Source of the DNA: UBA7803 sp040219135
Lineage (GTDB): Bacteria; Pseudomonadota; Gammaproteobacteria; Pseudomonadales; Azotimanducaceae
NCBI GenBank assembly: GCA_040219135.1
Contig: JAVJTA010000002.1
Span: 310,001 to 374,000, forward strand
Length of the DNA stretch: 64,000 nt
Direction: 5' to 3'
The notes under the pieces are model-generated. The model searched no databases. It was not told where the DNA came from and worked only from the letters and a program-made list of their open reading frames with translations. A program made the position numbers and the translations under genes. Shown piece by piece: positions 8,837 to 17,358 of this stretch; position 1 is the first letter of the stretch, and every line of letters starts with the position of its first letter.

Positions 8837-9580
8837 CTACGGGTGCTGGTCGTCGCCCTCTCCGTAGACCTTGCGAGCGCGCCAGAGCTGGTTGTAGGCA
8901 TTGGTACCGGCGACACCGATACTGGCAATGTCGCCAGCAGACACGCTGGCGGGCTTGCGCGCGGCCACCAGGCCGTTGGGATTCAACGCGAACCCTCGCC
9001 TGAAGCTGCGCAGGCGCACATCGACGACGTTTCCGATACGGATGTTCTCGTGAACCTGGTGGCAGGCGAGCGCGCGACCGAAAGGCGACATCGTCGGCAT
9101 CAGCGGCGTGCTTCCGTAGTACCGGGACCCGCAGTGCTCGACGATCGAGTCCAGGGCAGTGTCGAAAACCGCGTGACCGGGCTTGGCGTACACCAGCGCC
9201 AGGGAACAGTTCCAGGGCGGATCCCATACCCCGGTCGAACGGAACACCACGAATTCCGGCTGCTGCTCGACGATGATCGGCGCGAGAGGGCTTCTCAGCA
9301 TCCTGACGCCGATATCAACGACCCAGCCGCCAAGCACCTTGAGGAGGCAGAGCTTGAATACGTCGGCTTTGTACGCATACGGCACGAGCGTATCGAACGC
9401 GCGAAGAACCTCCGGGGAGAAGTGCTGTTCGATGAACCGTGCAGCGTCATCAAGATACCAGAGTCGGTACTCGTGATCGGAAAAGGTCGACTGTACCGAC
9501 CGCGCCGCCTTGCGGGAGTAGCCCTTGAGTTCCACCGCACCCGCACTGCTGAAAACGATCTGATGCACTTTGCGGATCAC
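8837..9580 (-). CDS. Glycosyltransferase with DXD-type sugar-binding region (GT32-like)
   Basis: A 247-residue cytoplasmic protein starting at GTG 9580 with AGAGAGG eight bases upstream. KVHQIVFSS at the N-terminus and AYKADVFKLCLLKVLGGWVVDIG (read as two joined motifs, about 68-91) match the Och1/capsular-type glycosyltransferase fold, where an R/K-x-D-x-x-R-x-x-x-L segment leads to a GG-x-x-x-DxD metal site. Here the DxD reads DIG, so the second Asp is missing, which may mean altered metal use or a changed reaction. It forms, with the TupA-like gene, a convergent pair enclosed by the 105-bp direct repeats. Confidence 0.82.
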   Translation of the reverse strand: MIRKVHQIVFSSAGAVELKGYSRKAARSVQSTFSDHEYRLWYLDDAARFIEQHFSPEVLRAFDTLVPYAYKADVFKLCLLKVLGGWVVDIGVRMLRSPLAPIIVEQQPEFVVFRSTGVWDPPWNCSLALVYAKPGHAVFDTALDSIVEHCGSRYYGSTPLMPTMSPFGRALACHQVHENIRIGNVVDVRLRSFRRGFALNPNGLVAARKPASVSAGDIASIGVAGTNAYNQLWRARKVYGEGDDQHP

Positions 9581-9610
9581 CGATGAAACCTCTCTTCTCA
9601 GACGAAGCCG

Positions 9611-9715
9611 GAGAGGCTCCTCTGCGAATGGCTGCTATTTTGATCGACGGATGCCGGTGACGTGTATCGAGTTGTTCTTCGTCTGATGCAGGAATCAAAC
9701 AACCGGCTGACAAGG
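9611..9715. repeat. 105-bp direct repeat, copy 2 (divergent intergenic region)
   Basis: This matches 7509-7613 at 102 of 105 positions. It again lies between a minus-strand gene (start 9580) and a plus-strand gene (start 9796). The GAGGAG that serves the hydrolase gene in copy 1 is kept here, but no start codon follows it at a suitable distance; the GT32-like gene uses another ribosome-binding site beyond the repeat. Confidence 0.95.
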
Positions 9716-9795
9716 ACTGGCTAGGTTGCGGATTGGTATACGCCGGGCTCTGGGTTACCGTACTGTCCGTTGTATGCAAGCAGTAGAGCGACTTC

Positions 9796-10890
9796 GTGGT
9801 CATTGCCGTCACCGTTTACCACAACCAGGATCACTACCATTGCAGTCAGATCTACACAGGTCTTGGCAGGCTCTGGCGGCAAGGGACGATTACCTTGAAA
9901 CAGCGCTCCTGGCGGCAGTCGAGGCTGGCGGACCTTCTGGCGGAGCAACCGACCATCGTCCTGGCGGAGGTCGGGGGGCGGATGGTCTGCTTCGACATGC
10001 GCGACACGGCCGAGATCGATCTTCGCTTCCTCGACGAGGTCGACTGGTACTTCAAGCGCGGTTTCGAGTGCAGCACAGTGAGCAGCCTCGGTGATCGCGG
10101 ACGCAGAATACGCCCGCTTGGCCTCAACTACGACGTCTGGGACGACGGCGTCGACTGGCCGGCCGTGTGGCGCCTCGCCCAGGGCACCGGCTCGGTGGGC
10201 TCCTGTGCTCGCCGCCTTGGTCTGGACGTCAAGTTCCAGCCGCGGATGCGGGTGTTCGAGCGTGACGTCCGCGTCGACTTGCCGCCCAGGGTGCTGTTCC
10301 TCACCCGGGTATGGGGCGCGTCGCGGTGGAACGACTCCCAGGCGAGCAGGCGCGACCGGGATCAGATCAACGAGTCCCGGATCGCCTGCGTTCGGGCGCT
10401 TAAGGCCGAACTCGGTGCCGCCTTCGTCGGTGGTCTCGCTCCGACCGATCTGGCGCGGAAGATGGCGCCCGATCTGATCTGCCCGGCCGAAGTGGCTGCA
10501 AAGCCGACCTACCTGAGGCTGGTCAAGAAAACGCCCATCTGCGTGACGACCACCGGCCTGCACGGGTCGAACGGCTGGAAGCTCGGCGAGTATGTAGCCA
10601 TGGGCCGGGCGATCGTGTCTGAGCCGCTGCGTCATGAGGTCCCCGGGGATTTCGCTGCCGGAAAGAACTATCTGCCGTTCTCGTTGCCTGACGAGTGTGT
10701 CGGCGCGGTGGTCGCGCTGATGGAAAATCGAGGGCTGCGGACGCAGATGATGCTGCGAAATCTGGACTACTACCGGAATGTTCTGCGGCCGGACGCACTC
10801 GTCCGCAACGCTCTGGAGATGTGCCTGCGCAACGAAGAGGCGCCTGAACGGACGCCTCTCGCGGTCGTCCAGGCCCTCGCCCGTCATTGA
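9796..10890 (+). CDS. GT-B-like glycosyltransferase
   Basis: A 364-residue protein without membrane segments, started at GTG 9796 (weak ribosome-binding site). The C-terminal half reads GLHGSNGWKLGEYVAMGRAIVSEP (two adjacent motifs, about 255-278), the usual donor-binding region of GT-B enzymes, where an E-x-x-A-x-G precedes a hydrophobic strand. The segment VLFLTRVWG (about 170) fits the start of the second Rossmann domain. The N-terminal half is not recognisable beyond this. It precedes the priming glycosylphosphotransferase gene and probably adds a sugar to the lipid-linked glycan. Confidence 0.75.
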   Translation: MVIAVTVYHNQDHYHCSQIYTGLGRLWRQGTITLKQRSWRQSRLADLLAEQPTIVLAEVGGRMVCFDMRDTAEIDLRFLDEVDWYFKRGFECSTVSSLGDRGRRIRPLGLNYDVWDDGVDWPAVWRLAQGTGSVGSCARRLGLDVKFQPRMRVFERDVRVDLPPRVLFLTRVWGASRWNDSQASRRDRDQINESRIACVRALKAELGAAFVGGLAPTDLARKMAPDLICPAEVAAKPTYLRLVKKTPICVTTTGLHGSNGWKLGEYVAMGRAIVSEPLRHEVPGDFAAGKNYLPFSLPDECVGAVVALMENRGLRTQMMLRNLDYYRNVLRPDALVRNALEMCLRNEEAPERTPLAVVQALARH

Positions 10891-10964
10891 ACGCCAGACA
10901 GATTGAATTCCGGACAGGAAGGCAGAATAGGCAAGAAGGTAGACGCCTTCTCGGATTCAGTGTA

Positions 10965-10992
10965 TTGTTTTGTAAAGCTTTTTACTTACATT
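10965..10992 (+). promoter_or_regulatory. Possible promoter of the glycosylphosphotransferase gene
   Basis: TTGTTT and TACATT are 16 bases apart in the only AT-rich stretch of this intergenic region. The spacer contains the inverted repeat GTAAA-gctt-TTTAC (10972-10985), which could bind a regulator. About 90 bases separate it from the ATG at 11083. Confidence 0.45.
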
Positions 10993-11082
10993 CTGCTGTT
11001 GGCCAAGCACGACCGCGGTGAGTAGCCTGCGGGGAATCGGGTGTAGTGGAGCAGGTTGGCCGGTTCAGGCCAGGGTAAAGCG

Positions 11083-12498
11083 ATGAGGATCTCCAGAGAC
11101 AGCGCGATGAGGCGATTGCTGGCCGTGAAGGACGTACTCTTCACGACCCTTGCCTACATTGTCGCAATCGACGTCGTCTACTACCTGGGCCAGATTTCCG
11201 CAGACGAATCGGTCGTTCTCCTCAAGCTGATCCCCGTTCCGCTGCTTCTGGCGATCTTCGCCACGCTGCGGGTCGCCCCGCAGCTGAAGATCCGCAACGA
11301 GACGCTGACCTCTCAGGTATGGTTCTGTCTGCGCCATGTTTTCGTGGTCGTTGGCGGTATGCTGTTGTTCGTCTACCTCAGTGGCGTTCAGGCAGTAAGC
11401 GAGCAGATGGTGCTCGCGTTTGCGCTGCTGCTTGGTGGTGGGCTGCTGGTCGATCGGATCTTCCTGAAGTGGTGGTATCTGACCAGTCGTCGGGAAACGA
11501 AGAGCAACTTCCTCAAGGTTCTGGTGATCGGCACCGGGTCGCGGGCGCAGCGTCTCATCACCAAGTATCGCAATGCCTCGGAGTGGGGTGTCGACATCGT
11601 CGGTGCGCTCGACCCGGATCCGTCGCTGATCGGGCGCGAGGTGGCCGGCGTCCAGGTCGTCGGGGATCTGGCGCGAATCCGTGAGGTGCTTTCGAATCAG
11701 GTGATCGACGAGGTCGTGGTGTGCGTACCCCGGAGCCTGATCGATGGTATTCAGGGCGTTGCGGATGCCTGCCGACAGGAAGGCGTGAGTCTGAAGCTGC
11801 TGGCGGACCTGTTCGATTTCGATCACGGTCGGATCAGCCTTGATCGCGTCGATGAACTGCCTGTCATCAGTTTCGAACCGGTCGTCCACGACGAGACGGC
11901 ACTGCTCGTCAAGCGACTCTTCGACCTGTTCGTGACGATCGCGGCGCTGGTGCTGCTGGCACCGCTGTTCCTGCTGGTGGCGATCGCCATCAAGCTCGAC
12001 TCCAGAGGCCCGGTGTTCTTCCGACAGCAGCGGGTCGGGCTGCATAAGCGCCGGTTCTGGATGTACAAATTCCGCAGCATGCACGAGGATGCGGAGGCGC
12101 GCCTGAAGGAGATCGAACATCTGAACGAAGCCGATGGCCCGATCTTCAAGATGGCGCGCGACCCTCGGGTCACCCGGGTCGGCCGCTTCATCCGCCGGAC
12201 CAGCATCGACGAGCTGCCGCAGCTGTTCAACGTGTTTCTGGGCGACATGGGACTGGTCGGTCCGCGCCCGATGTCGATCAGGGACGTCGAGCGTTTCGAC
12301 AGTGCGATTCAGCGTCGCCGATTCAGCTTCCGGCCCGGGCTGGTATGCCTGCGGGAGGTCTCCGGCCGGAGCAGGCTGTCCTTCGATCGGTGGCTGGAGC
12401 TGGATCTGCAGTACATCGAGCGCTGGTCGCTGTGGCTCGACCTCAAGATCCTCGTGCGGGCGTTCGGCACTGTGCTGCGCGGCGACGGGGCTGTTTGA
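11083..12498 (+). CDS. Exopolysaccharide polyprenyl glycosylphosphotransferase (WbaP/PssY type)
   Basis: This inner-membrane enzyme would transfer a sugar-1-phosphate from a nucleotide sugar to undecaprenyl phosphate, starting repeat-unit assembly. Four hydrophobic helices (about 13-130) precede a CoA-binding-like Rossmann domain (VLVIGTGSRAQRLI, about 147) and a fifth helix (about 283-305). The catalytic domain carries RGPVFFRQQRVG, FWMYKFRSM, a D/E pair at EADGPIFK, TRVGRFIRRTSIDELPQ and DMGLVGPRP, all diagnostic. ATG 11083 is preferred over the TTG at 11056 because AGGG lies eight bases upstream. At 471 residues it is the normal length. It defines the surrounding genes as a lipid-linked glycan pathway. 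Confidence 0.95.
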   Translation: MRISRDSAMRRLLAVKDVLFTTLAYIVAIDVVYYLGQISADESVVLLKLIPVPLLLAIFATLRVAPQLKIRNETLTSQVWFCLRHVFVVVGGMLLFVYLSGVQAVSEQMVLAFALLLGGGLLVDRIFLKWWYLTSRRETKSNFLKVLVIGTGSRAQRLITKYRNASEWGVDIVGALDPDPSLIGREVAGVQVVGDLARIREVLSNQVIDEVVVCVPRSLIDGIQGVADACRQEGVSLKLLADLFDFDHGRISLDRVDELPVISFEPVVHDETALLVKRLFDLFVTIAALVLLAPLFLLVAIAIKLDSRGPVFFRQQRVGLHKRRFWMYKFRSMHEDAEARLKEIEHLNEADGPIFKMARDPRVTRVGRFIRRTSIDELPQLFNVFLGDMGLVGPRPMSIRDVERFDSAIQRRRFSFRPGLVCLREVSGRSRLSFDRWLELDLQYIERWSLWLDLKILVRAFGTVLRGDGAV

Positions 12499-12534
12499 CC
12501 GCCCGCCGCTGATGGATCTAAGCGGATCCTTGGT

Positions 12535-13206
12535 GTGATTTCCTGGCGCAGCGTTACGCGGGCCGATGTGCTGGTGCGCTGGCTGCTGTTTGCCGGGATC
12601 CTGTACACGGTCGCCGACAGCACCCGCTACTTTTTCTTCGAGGATACATCCGCAGGTGAAGTCGCTGGTTCGAGCATGGCTCCTGCGGTTGGCGAAGTAC
12701 CGCTGCGCCGGGCAAGCGTGGACCTGATCCGATCCAGGAACCTGTTCGGCGTGCACGACGAGACGAGCGGGCTCGTCACGTCCGTGCCCGCCAGTCCGCA
12801 AGCGACCGATCTCGCCCTCGTCCTGCAGGGCGTGTTCGTCGCCGATCGATCCGCCGCCTCGGTGGCGATCGTCGCGCTGCCGAACCGTCGTGGCGAACGG
12901 TTCTCGATCGGTGAAAGGCTGCCCGGCAACGCCGAGCTGGTCGCGGTACAGTCGGATCATGTCGTCATCAGCAACGCCGGCGTGCGGGAGATCCTGCGTT
13001 TCCCCACCACCTCCAGTGCAGCCAGCAGGACGTCCTCTCCGGGTGTGCTGGACGAAGGCACCGCGATGCTGATCCAGATGGAGCCGACGATCGACCGGGA
13101 GCCGGTGGCGCACGTGGACGACCACCCGGACCGGTGGGAGCCCGGATTCAGTTCGGTTCTGGGGATGGTGCCGGACGGAGTGCCGGACGGACTCGACGGC
13201 GGGTAG
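12535..13206 (+). CDS. GspC-like inner-membrane protein (type II secretion system protein C/N family)
   Basis: A 223-residue bitopic protein with one N-terminal helix (about 12-28) and a periplasmic region. Residues about 60-160 match the GspC homology region: SRNLFGV, then ALVLQGVFVAD, SVAIVA, GERFSIGERLPGNAELVAV, VVISNAGVREILRFP. GspC links the inner-membrane platform to the secretin. The usual PDZ or coiled-coil C-terminus is absent, replaced by a low-complexity tail. No other gsp gene is in the window, so it is either an orphan or has been recruited to glycan export (inference). Start GTG 12535 lies 36 bases after the previous stop, consistent with co-transcription. Confidence 0.75.
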   Translation: MISWRSVTRADVLVRWLLFAGILYTVADSTRYFFFEDTSAGEVAGSSMAPAVGEVPLRRASVDLIRSRNLFGVHDETSGLVTSVPASPQATDLALVLQGVFVADRSAASVAIVALPNRRGERFSIGERLPGNAELVAVQSDHVVISNAGVREILRFPTTSSAASRTSSPGVLDEGTAMLIQMEPTIDREPVAHVDDHPDRWEPGFSSVLGMVPDGVPDGLDGG

Positions 13207-13215
13207 CGGCCCGTA

Positions 13216-14130
13216 TCATCGGCCTCGACGCTCCCCGAGCCACCAGCCTACGCCCAGGCAGGCCTGAGCAATCATCAATCCGCGGCTCAGAATGGCAACG
13301 CCCACCGACCCCTCGTAGCTCCCGGTGTACGTCGTCAGCAGGGCAACGATCACGCCCTCGCGGATGCCGATCCCGGCCACGCTCACGGGCATGACGGTCG
13401 CCAGGATCGCCAGGCATGTGACCAGCAACGCCTGGGCCTGGGTCACGTCCAGCCCGACGCATCGGCTGAGCAGCAGAAGGCACAGGCCACGCAGCATCAG
13501 CATCAGCGCGGTCACGATCAACAGCTGCGCGACGGTCGTGGCGCGGATCGCCGGGCCGAGCCGATCGATCAGCCCGCGCACCCGGCTGCGCACTCGCCAA
13601 AGCAGAGCCACGATCAGTATCAGACCGACGCAGGCAACCGCGTACGCGGTATACGTTCCGGGCCCGGTCGCAAGACCGGGTTCGAACGACAGCGCTCCGG
13701 TGATCAGCGTCCGATCGAGCAGAGGCAGGGTCGTCGCGGCCGTAGCGACGATCGCGAGACTCAGCATGCGCAGCGTCGCGAGCCGGGCGGAAGTCGGTAT
13801 CAGTTCGAGCCCCTCTGCGTTGAGTCGGTGGATCCGGTATGCATCGCCGCCGATCTGCGCCGGAGTGACGTTGCCGGGCGCGCTGCCGATTACCTGGAGT
13901 CTGAGCGCCGCGAGGAAAGTCAGTGCATTCGGGCGCATGACCAGCAGCAGGCGCAGGGCTTCGAGCAGCGATACAGCCGCGAAGCTGGCCATGGCGGCGG
14001 CGGCCGCGAGTGGCTGCAGGTTGCTGAGGGTGGCGCCCAGCACCGGCCAGTCGACCTGGTGGAGAATGATCGCCACCAGCACCAGTGCGGTGAGTGCCCG
14101 AAGCGCGGTGCCCCAGCGGCGCAGCTTCAT
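13216..14130 (-). CDS. Lysylphosphatidylglycerol synthase transmembrane-domain family protein (UPF0104/AglD2-like)
   Basis: A 304-residue polytopic protein with seven to eight hydrophobic helices. Features of the family are GNVTPAQIGGDAYRIHRL (about 88-105), a cytosolic loop with conserved Gly/Arg, and VSVAGIGIREGVIVALL near the C-terminus. Members act as membrane domains of aminoacyl-phospholipid synthases or as stand-alone proteins in glycan loci, possibly moving lipid-linked substrates. ATG 14130 is chosen since it follows the upstream wecE stop by 10 bases; the open frame further upstream is shadow. It ends the minus-strand glycan operon that starts near 22.2 kb. Confidence 0.85.
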   Translation of the reverse strand: MKLRRWGTALRALTALVLVAIILHQVDWPVLGATLSNLQPLAAAAAMASFAAVSLLEALRLLLVMRPNALTFLAALRLQVIGSAPGNVTPAQIGGDAYRIHRLNAEGLELIPTSARLATLRMLSLAIVATAATTLPLLDRTLITGALSFEPGLATGPGTYTAYAVACVGLILIVALLWRVRSRVRGLIDRLGPAIRATTVAQLLIVTALMLMLRGLCLLLLSRCVGLDVTQAQALLVTCLAILATVMPVSVAGIGIREGVIVALLTTYTGSYEGSVGVAILSRGLMIAQACLGVGWWLGERRGR

Positions 14131-14140
14131 CGGCGCGGGG

Positions 14141-15268
14141 TCACAGATGGAAGAACGATTCGATGGCTTCCACGACGGCGCCCGAGTTGCGGAATTCGAA
14201 ATACATGGGCAATCGCAGCAGGCGCCCCGCATCACGGGTCGTTACCGCATCGACGCCGGAGAAACGACCGTAGCGCTTTCCGGCCGGAGAGCTGTGCAGC
14301 GGCTGGTAGTGGAACACGCAGTGGATGCCCTGCTGCCGCAGATGGTCGGTGAGTCGGTCCCGAGTCGCTGGATCGGCGAGCTTGATCCAGAAGAGATGGC
14401 CATTGTGAAAGCAGTGGTCGGGTGGCGCTGCCAGCTCGATCAGGCCGAGCGCGGCGAGCGGCTCGAGCCGATCGGCGTACTCGTACCAGGATCGACGCCG
14501 ATCGAGCGTCACTGCGTCCGCTGCCTCGAGTTGGGCCAGCAGGAACGAGGCGGTCAGTTCACTCATCACATAGGACGATCCGAGATCCTGCCAGGTGTAC
14601 TTGTCTACTTCACCGCGGAAGAACCTGCTGCGGTCGGTTCCCTTCTCGAGCACGATTTCCAGTCTGTCGGCAAAGCGAAGGTCGTTGCAGACGATGGCGC
14701 CACCCTCACCGCAATGAACGTTCTTGGACTCGTGGAAGCTGAAACAGCCGAATCTTCCCAGGGATCCGCAGGGTTGGTCCCGATAGCTGGCGCCAACGGC
14801 CTGCGCTGCATCTTCGACCAGGATCAGGTCCTGCGCTTCGCAGATCCGGCTGAGGGCCGTCATGTCACAGGATACGCCGCCATAGTGCAAGGCAACGACG
14901 ACCCTGGTGCGATCCGACAGCGCCTGCTGCACGGCCTCGGGATCGACGTTCATCGTCGCCGGGTCGACGTCGACGAAGACGATCCGGGCACCGCAGCGGA
15001 CGAAGGCCGACGCCGTCGTCGGGAACGCGTAGGAAGGCACGATGACTTCGTCTCCGGGCGCCAGGTCGCAGAGCAGCGCGGCCACCTCGAGAGCATGTGA
15101 TGCGGACGTGGTTACGAAGCAGCGGCTGCCGGGCATGGTCCGCTCCAGGAGATCCTGGCATCGCCGCGAGTAGACGCCGGCGCCGCCCAGCTTGCCGGAT
15201 GCCACCGCGGCGTCCAGATAGGCGTGTTCCCGTCCGGTAATCAGTGGTCTGTTGAAAGGGATGTTCAT
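14141..15268 (-). CDS. wecE: dTDP-4-amino-4,6-dideoxygalactose transaminase
   Basis: A PLP enzyme that makes dTDP-4-amino-4,6-dideoxy-D-galactose from the 4-keto sugar using glutamate. The 375-residue sequence follows the family throughout: PFNRPLITG at the start, SGKLGGAG, GDEVIVPSYAF, VEDAAQAVGA, GCFSFHESKNVHCGEGG with the PLP Lys182, and RFFRGEVDKYTW. The ATG at 15268 overlaps the stop of the upstream membrane gene as ATGA, which fixes the start and indicates coupled translation. Dehydratase and nucleotidyltransferase genes for the precursor are not in this window. In this locus the product would be a building block of the surface glycan rather than of enterobacterial common antigen. Confidence 0.95.
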   Translation of the reverse strand: MNIPFNRPLITGREHAYLDAAVASGKLGGAGVYSRRCQDLLERTMPGSRCFVTTSASHALEVAALLCDLAPGDEVIVPSYAFPTTASAFVRCGARIVFVDVDPATMNVDPEAVQQALSDRTRVVVALHYGGVSCDMTALSRICEAQDLILVEDAAQAVGASYRDQPCGSLGRFGCFSFHESKNVHCGEGGAIVCNDLRFADRLEIVLEKGTDRSRFFRGEVDKYTWQDLGSSYVMSELTASFLLAQLEAADAVTLDRRRSWYEYADRLEPLAALGLIELAAPPDHCFHNGHLFWIKLADPATRDRLTDHLRQQGIHCVFHYQPLHSSPAGKRYGRFSGVDAVTTRDAGRLLRLPMYFEFRNSGAVVEAIESFFHL

Positions 15269-17358
15269 GCGTCGACTCTGTTCTCCGCGTTCGTTGTTCG
15301 AGCGCCCGATGCGTGGCGGACCGGATCTTCTTGGAACTCGATGACGACCCCGGTTCGCCCTGGGTGAGGCGCGGTCGAAGTTGACGCAGATCCTCCCGCC
15401 CCGTTCGTGCATCCCGCCATCGGGGCAATGATCAGATCGTAGCGGCCCGGCTCGACGTTGCGGGTGTCGATCAGGTCGAACGCGCCGATCTTCGACCAGG
15501 CGGCCGGAAATCCGTCCCGGTCGGCCACCGCGTAGCTCCTGGAGCCGGCTTGCGCCACGAGAGCTGCGCAGGCGTCCTTGTCCGGCCCGCCACGAGATCG
15601 TCTCAAGCCGAGCAGAAGGCCGCCTTTCCAGGGTACTGGCGCCGGCCGAAAGCCGGCGGCCAGTTCCGGCGGAAGCGTATTCACGGTCGAGACGACCCCC
15701 GGGGCGTCAGCGGGCGTTCCCGCGGCGGCCGACTCGAATCGAGGTTCTGCCGAGATCCGGACCAGCGTGAACGTGTAGCGACCTCGATGCATGAGCACGT
15801 CGGGGTCGTTGCTGAGCAGGACGTAGGGGGTTGCGACGTCGAAGATGCCGTACCCGGCATAGATGTGTCGGGTCAGGCGCGGTGCGTAGTGGCGCATGTT
15901 GCGCTCTGCGAGACCATCGAAGGAGAACCTGGGGACGTCGGCGATGAAAACGGTGTCCACCATGGCATCGATGAAGCGCTGCTCGGCGCCGGGACGAAGG
16001 AACCGGCCGGGGTTCAGCCAGCCGAACGGGGTATCGAACAGCCGGTCTGCGAAATAGTAGCTCTGCGCTGCGTAGGGGAGGAACAGCACCGCGTCTCCGA
16101 CGGACGTCGTCTCGCGCGCTCGTCGAATTCCGTAGGCAGGATTGCCTCCGGTTGGCGATCTCTCGGAAGTCACCCGGACAATGTCGGCTTTGGACATCCG
16201 CCAGCCGCCGACGACCCGAACGATGCGGTCAGGAGCGTACCCCGGTACGTCGAGCAGGCGGCCGTCCACCGCGGCTGTGAGGGTGCCGACGAGCAGGAAC
16301 GCGAGCAGTGACGCTGCGGTGGTCCGGTATCCGCCGGCCCAGGCGGTGGCGACGCCGATCATGGCAACGAGGGCCACGGGTGCGAATACCTGCTGGACGT
16401 GGTTGAGATCGATACGGTGGCTGGCCTGCAGGTAGAACAGCGCGCAGGCGAGTGCGCTCGAGAGCAGAAACGCCTGGCCGCGCAGGGATTCCGGTGTCCG
16501 GGGTCCGGAGAGGAAGGAGCGGATGACGACGAACACGATCACCAGCAGCGGCAGCAGCTTCATCGACCAGTAGCTGACGACCAGACGGTTGCCTGCGGAG
16601 AGCGGGGCGGTCGTGACGAGGTCTGGCAGGGGTTTCGCCAGCCCGGTGTAAACGCCGGCGGTGGTCTCGGCGAACCGACTCATCGATTCGAGTGGGCCCA
16701 CGGCGATGAGCAGGTAGAGGGCCCAGGGGCCCGCGATCAGGGCGCCGACGGCGAACAGGGCAGCGACCGAGGAACCCAGCGGCTTTCTGTCGTCGACGTT
16801 GCGCGACGCGATGAGAAACGCGAGCGACGCGATGACGCAGTAAGCGCCGAAATCGAGTCGAAACAGCCCGGCCAGCGCGCTGCCGGCGCCAAGCCAGGCC
16901 CCGGTGGCAACCGCGGAATGCCGTCGGCTGGCCATCTGCAGGCAGGCAAGGAAGATCGCAGGGGCGAGCACAACGTGGTACTTGTGGAAAGCCGGCAGCG
17001 TGAGCAAGCAGGCGAGCACGAACAGTCCGAGCAGGACGGGGTTGGGCACACGCGCTCTCAGCGTCCAGAACATCAACGCGTAGGCAACGCCGTATCCGCA
17101 GATGATGAGTATCAGTTCGCCCGCCGGACTCTCCGGGGTCACAGACTGGGCCAGCGCGGAGAGGTAGAAGATTGCGGGCCCATACACCGAACTGTCGATC
17201 TCGACGAAGGGGTGTCGGCCATTGAGGATGGCGAACCCTTTGGACAACTGGCTGCCAGCGCTGGGACTGCGAAGGAGGTCCGCCGCCTCGGGCGTGACGA
17301 TGAGAATGCAGACGAGGGTCGTCAGAATCGCAATGCTGATCGGTACAGCGTCACGCAT
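15265..17358 (-). CDS. Multi-spanning GT-C-type membrane glycosyltransferase-like protein
   Basis: A 697-residue protein with about ten hydrophobic helices in residues 1-370 and a soluble C-terminal domain of about 320 residues that would face the periplasm. An early acidic motif in the first loop, FVEIDSSVYGP (about 51-61), lies where GT-C enzymes put their catalytic Asp or Glu. GT-C enzymes use polyprenyl-phosphate sugars, and the adjoining GT2 gene probably makes such a donor. No closer family was recognised. Start and stop overlap both neighbours (8 bp upstream, 4 bp downstream). Confidence 0.75.
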   Translation of the reverse strand: MRDAVPISIAILTTLVCILIVTPEAADLLRSPSAGSQLSKGFAILNGRHPFVEIDSSVYGPAIFYLSALAQSVTPESPAGELILIICGYGVAYALMFWTLRARVPNPVLLGLFVLACLLTLPAFHKYHVVLAPAIFLACLQMASRRHSAVATGAWLGAGSALAGLFRLDFGAYCVIASLAFLIASRNVDDRKPLGSSVAALFAVGALIAGPWALYLLIAVGPLESMSRFAETTAGVYTGLAKPLPDLVTTAPLSAGNRLVVSYWSMKLLPLLVIVFVVIRSFLSGPRTPESLRGQAFLLSSALACALFYLQASHRIDLNHVQQVFAPVALVAMIGVATAWAGGYRTTAASLLAFLLVGTLTAAVDGRLLDVPGYAPDRIVRVVGGWRMSKADIVRVTSERSPTGGNPAYGIRRARETTSVGDAVLFLPYAAQSYYFADRLFDTPFGWLNPGRFLRPGAEQRFIDAMVDTVFIADVPRFSFDGLAERNMRHYAPRLTRHIYAGYGIFDVATPYVLLSNDPDVLMHRGRYTFTLVRISAEPRFESAAAGTPADAPGVVSTVNTLPPELAAGFRPAPVPWKGGLLLGLRRSRGGPDKDACAALVAQAGSRSYAVADRDGFPAAWSKIGAFDLIDTRNVEPGRYDLIIAPMAGCTNGAGGSASTSTAPHPGRTGVVIEFQEDPVRHASGARTTNAENRVDA

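Noticed and set aside
7509..9715. Insertion sequence bounded by the 105-bp repeats
   Set aside because: The enclosed genes are a ligase and a glycosyltransferase; there is no transposase and the repeats lack terminal inverted repeats.
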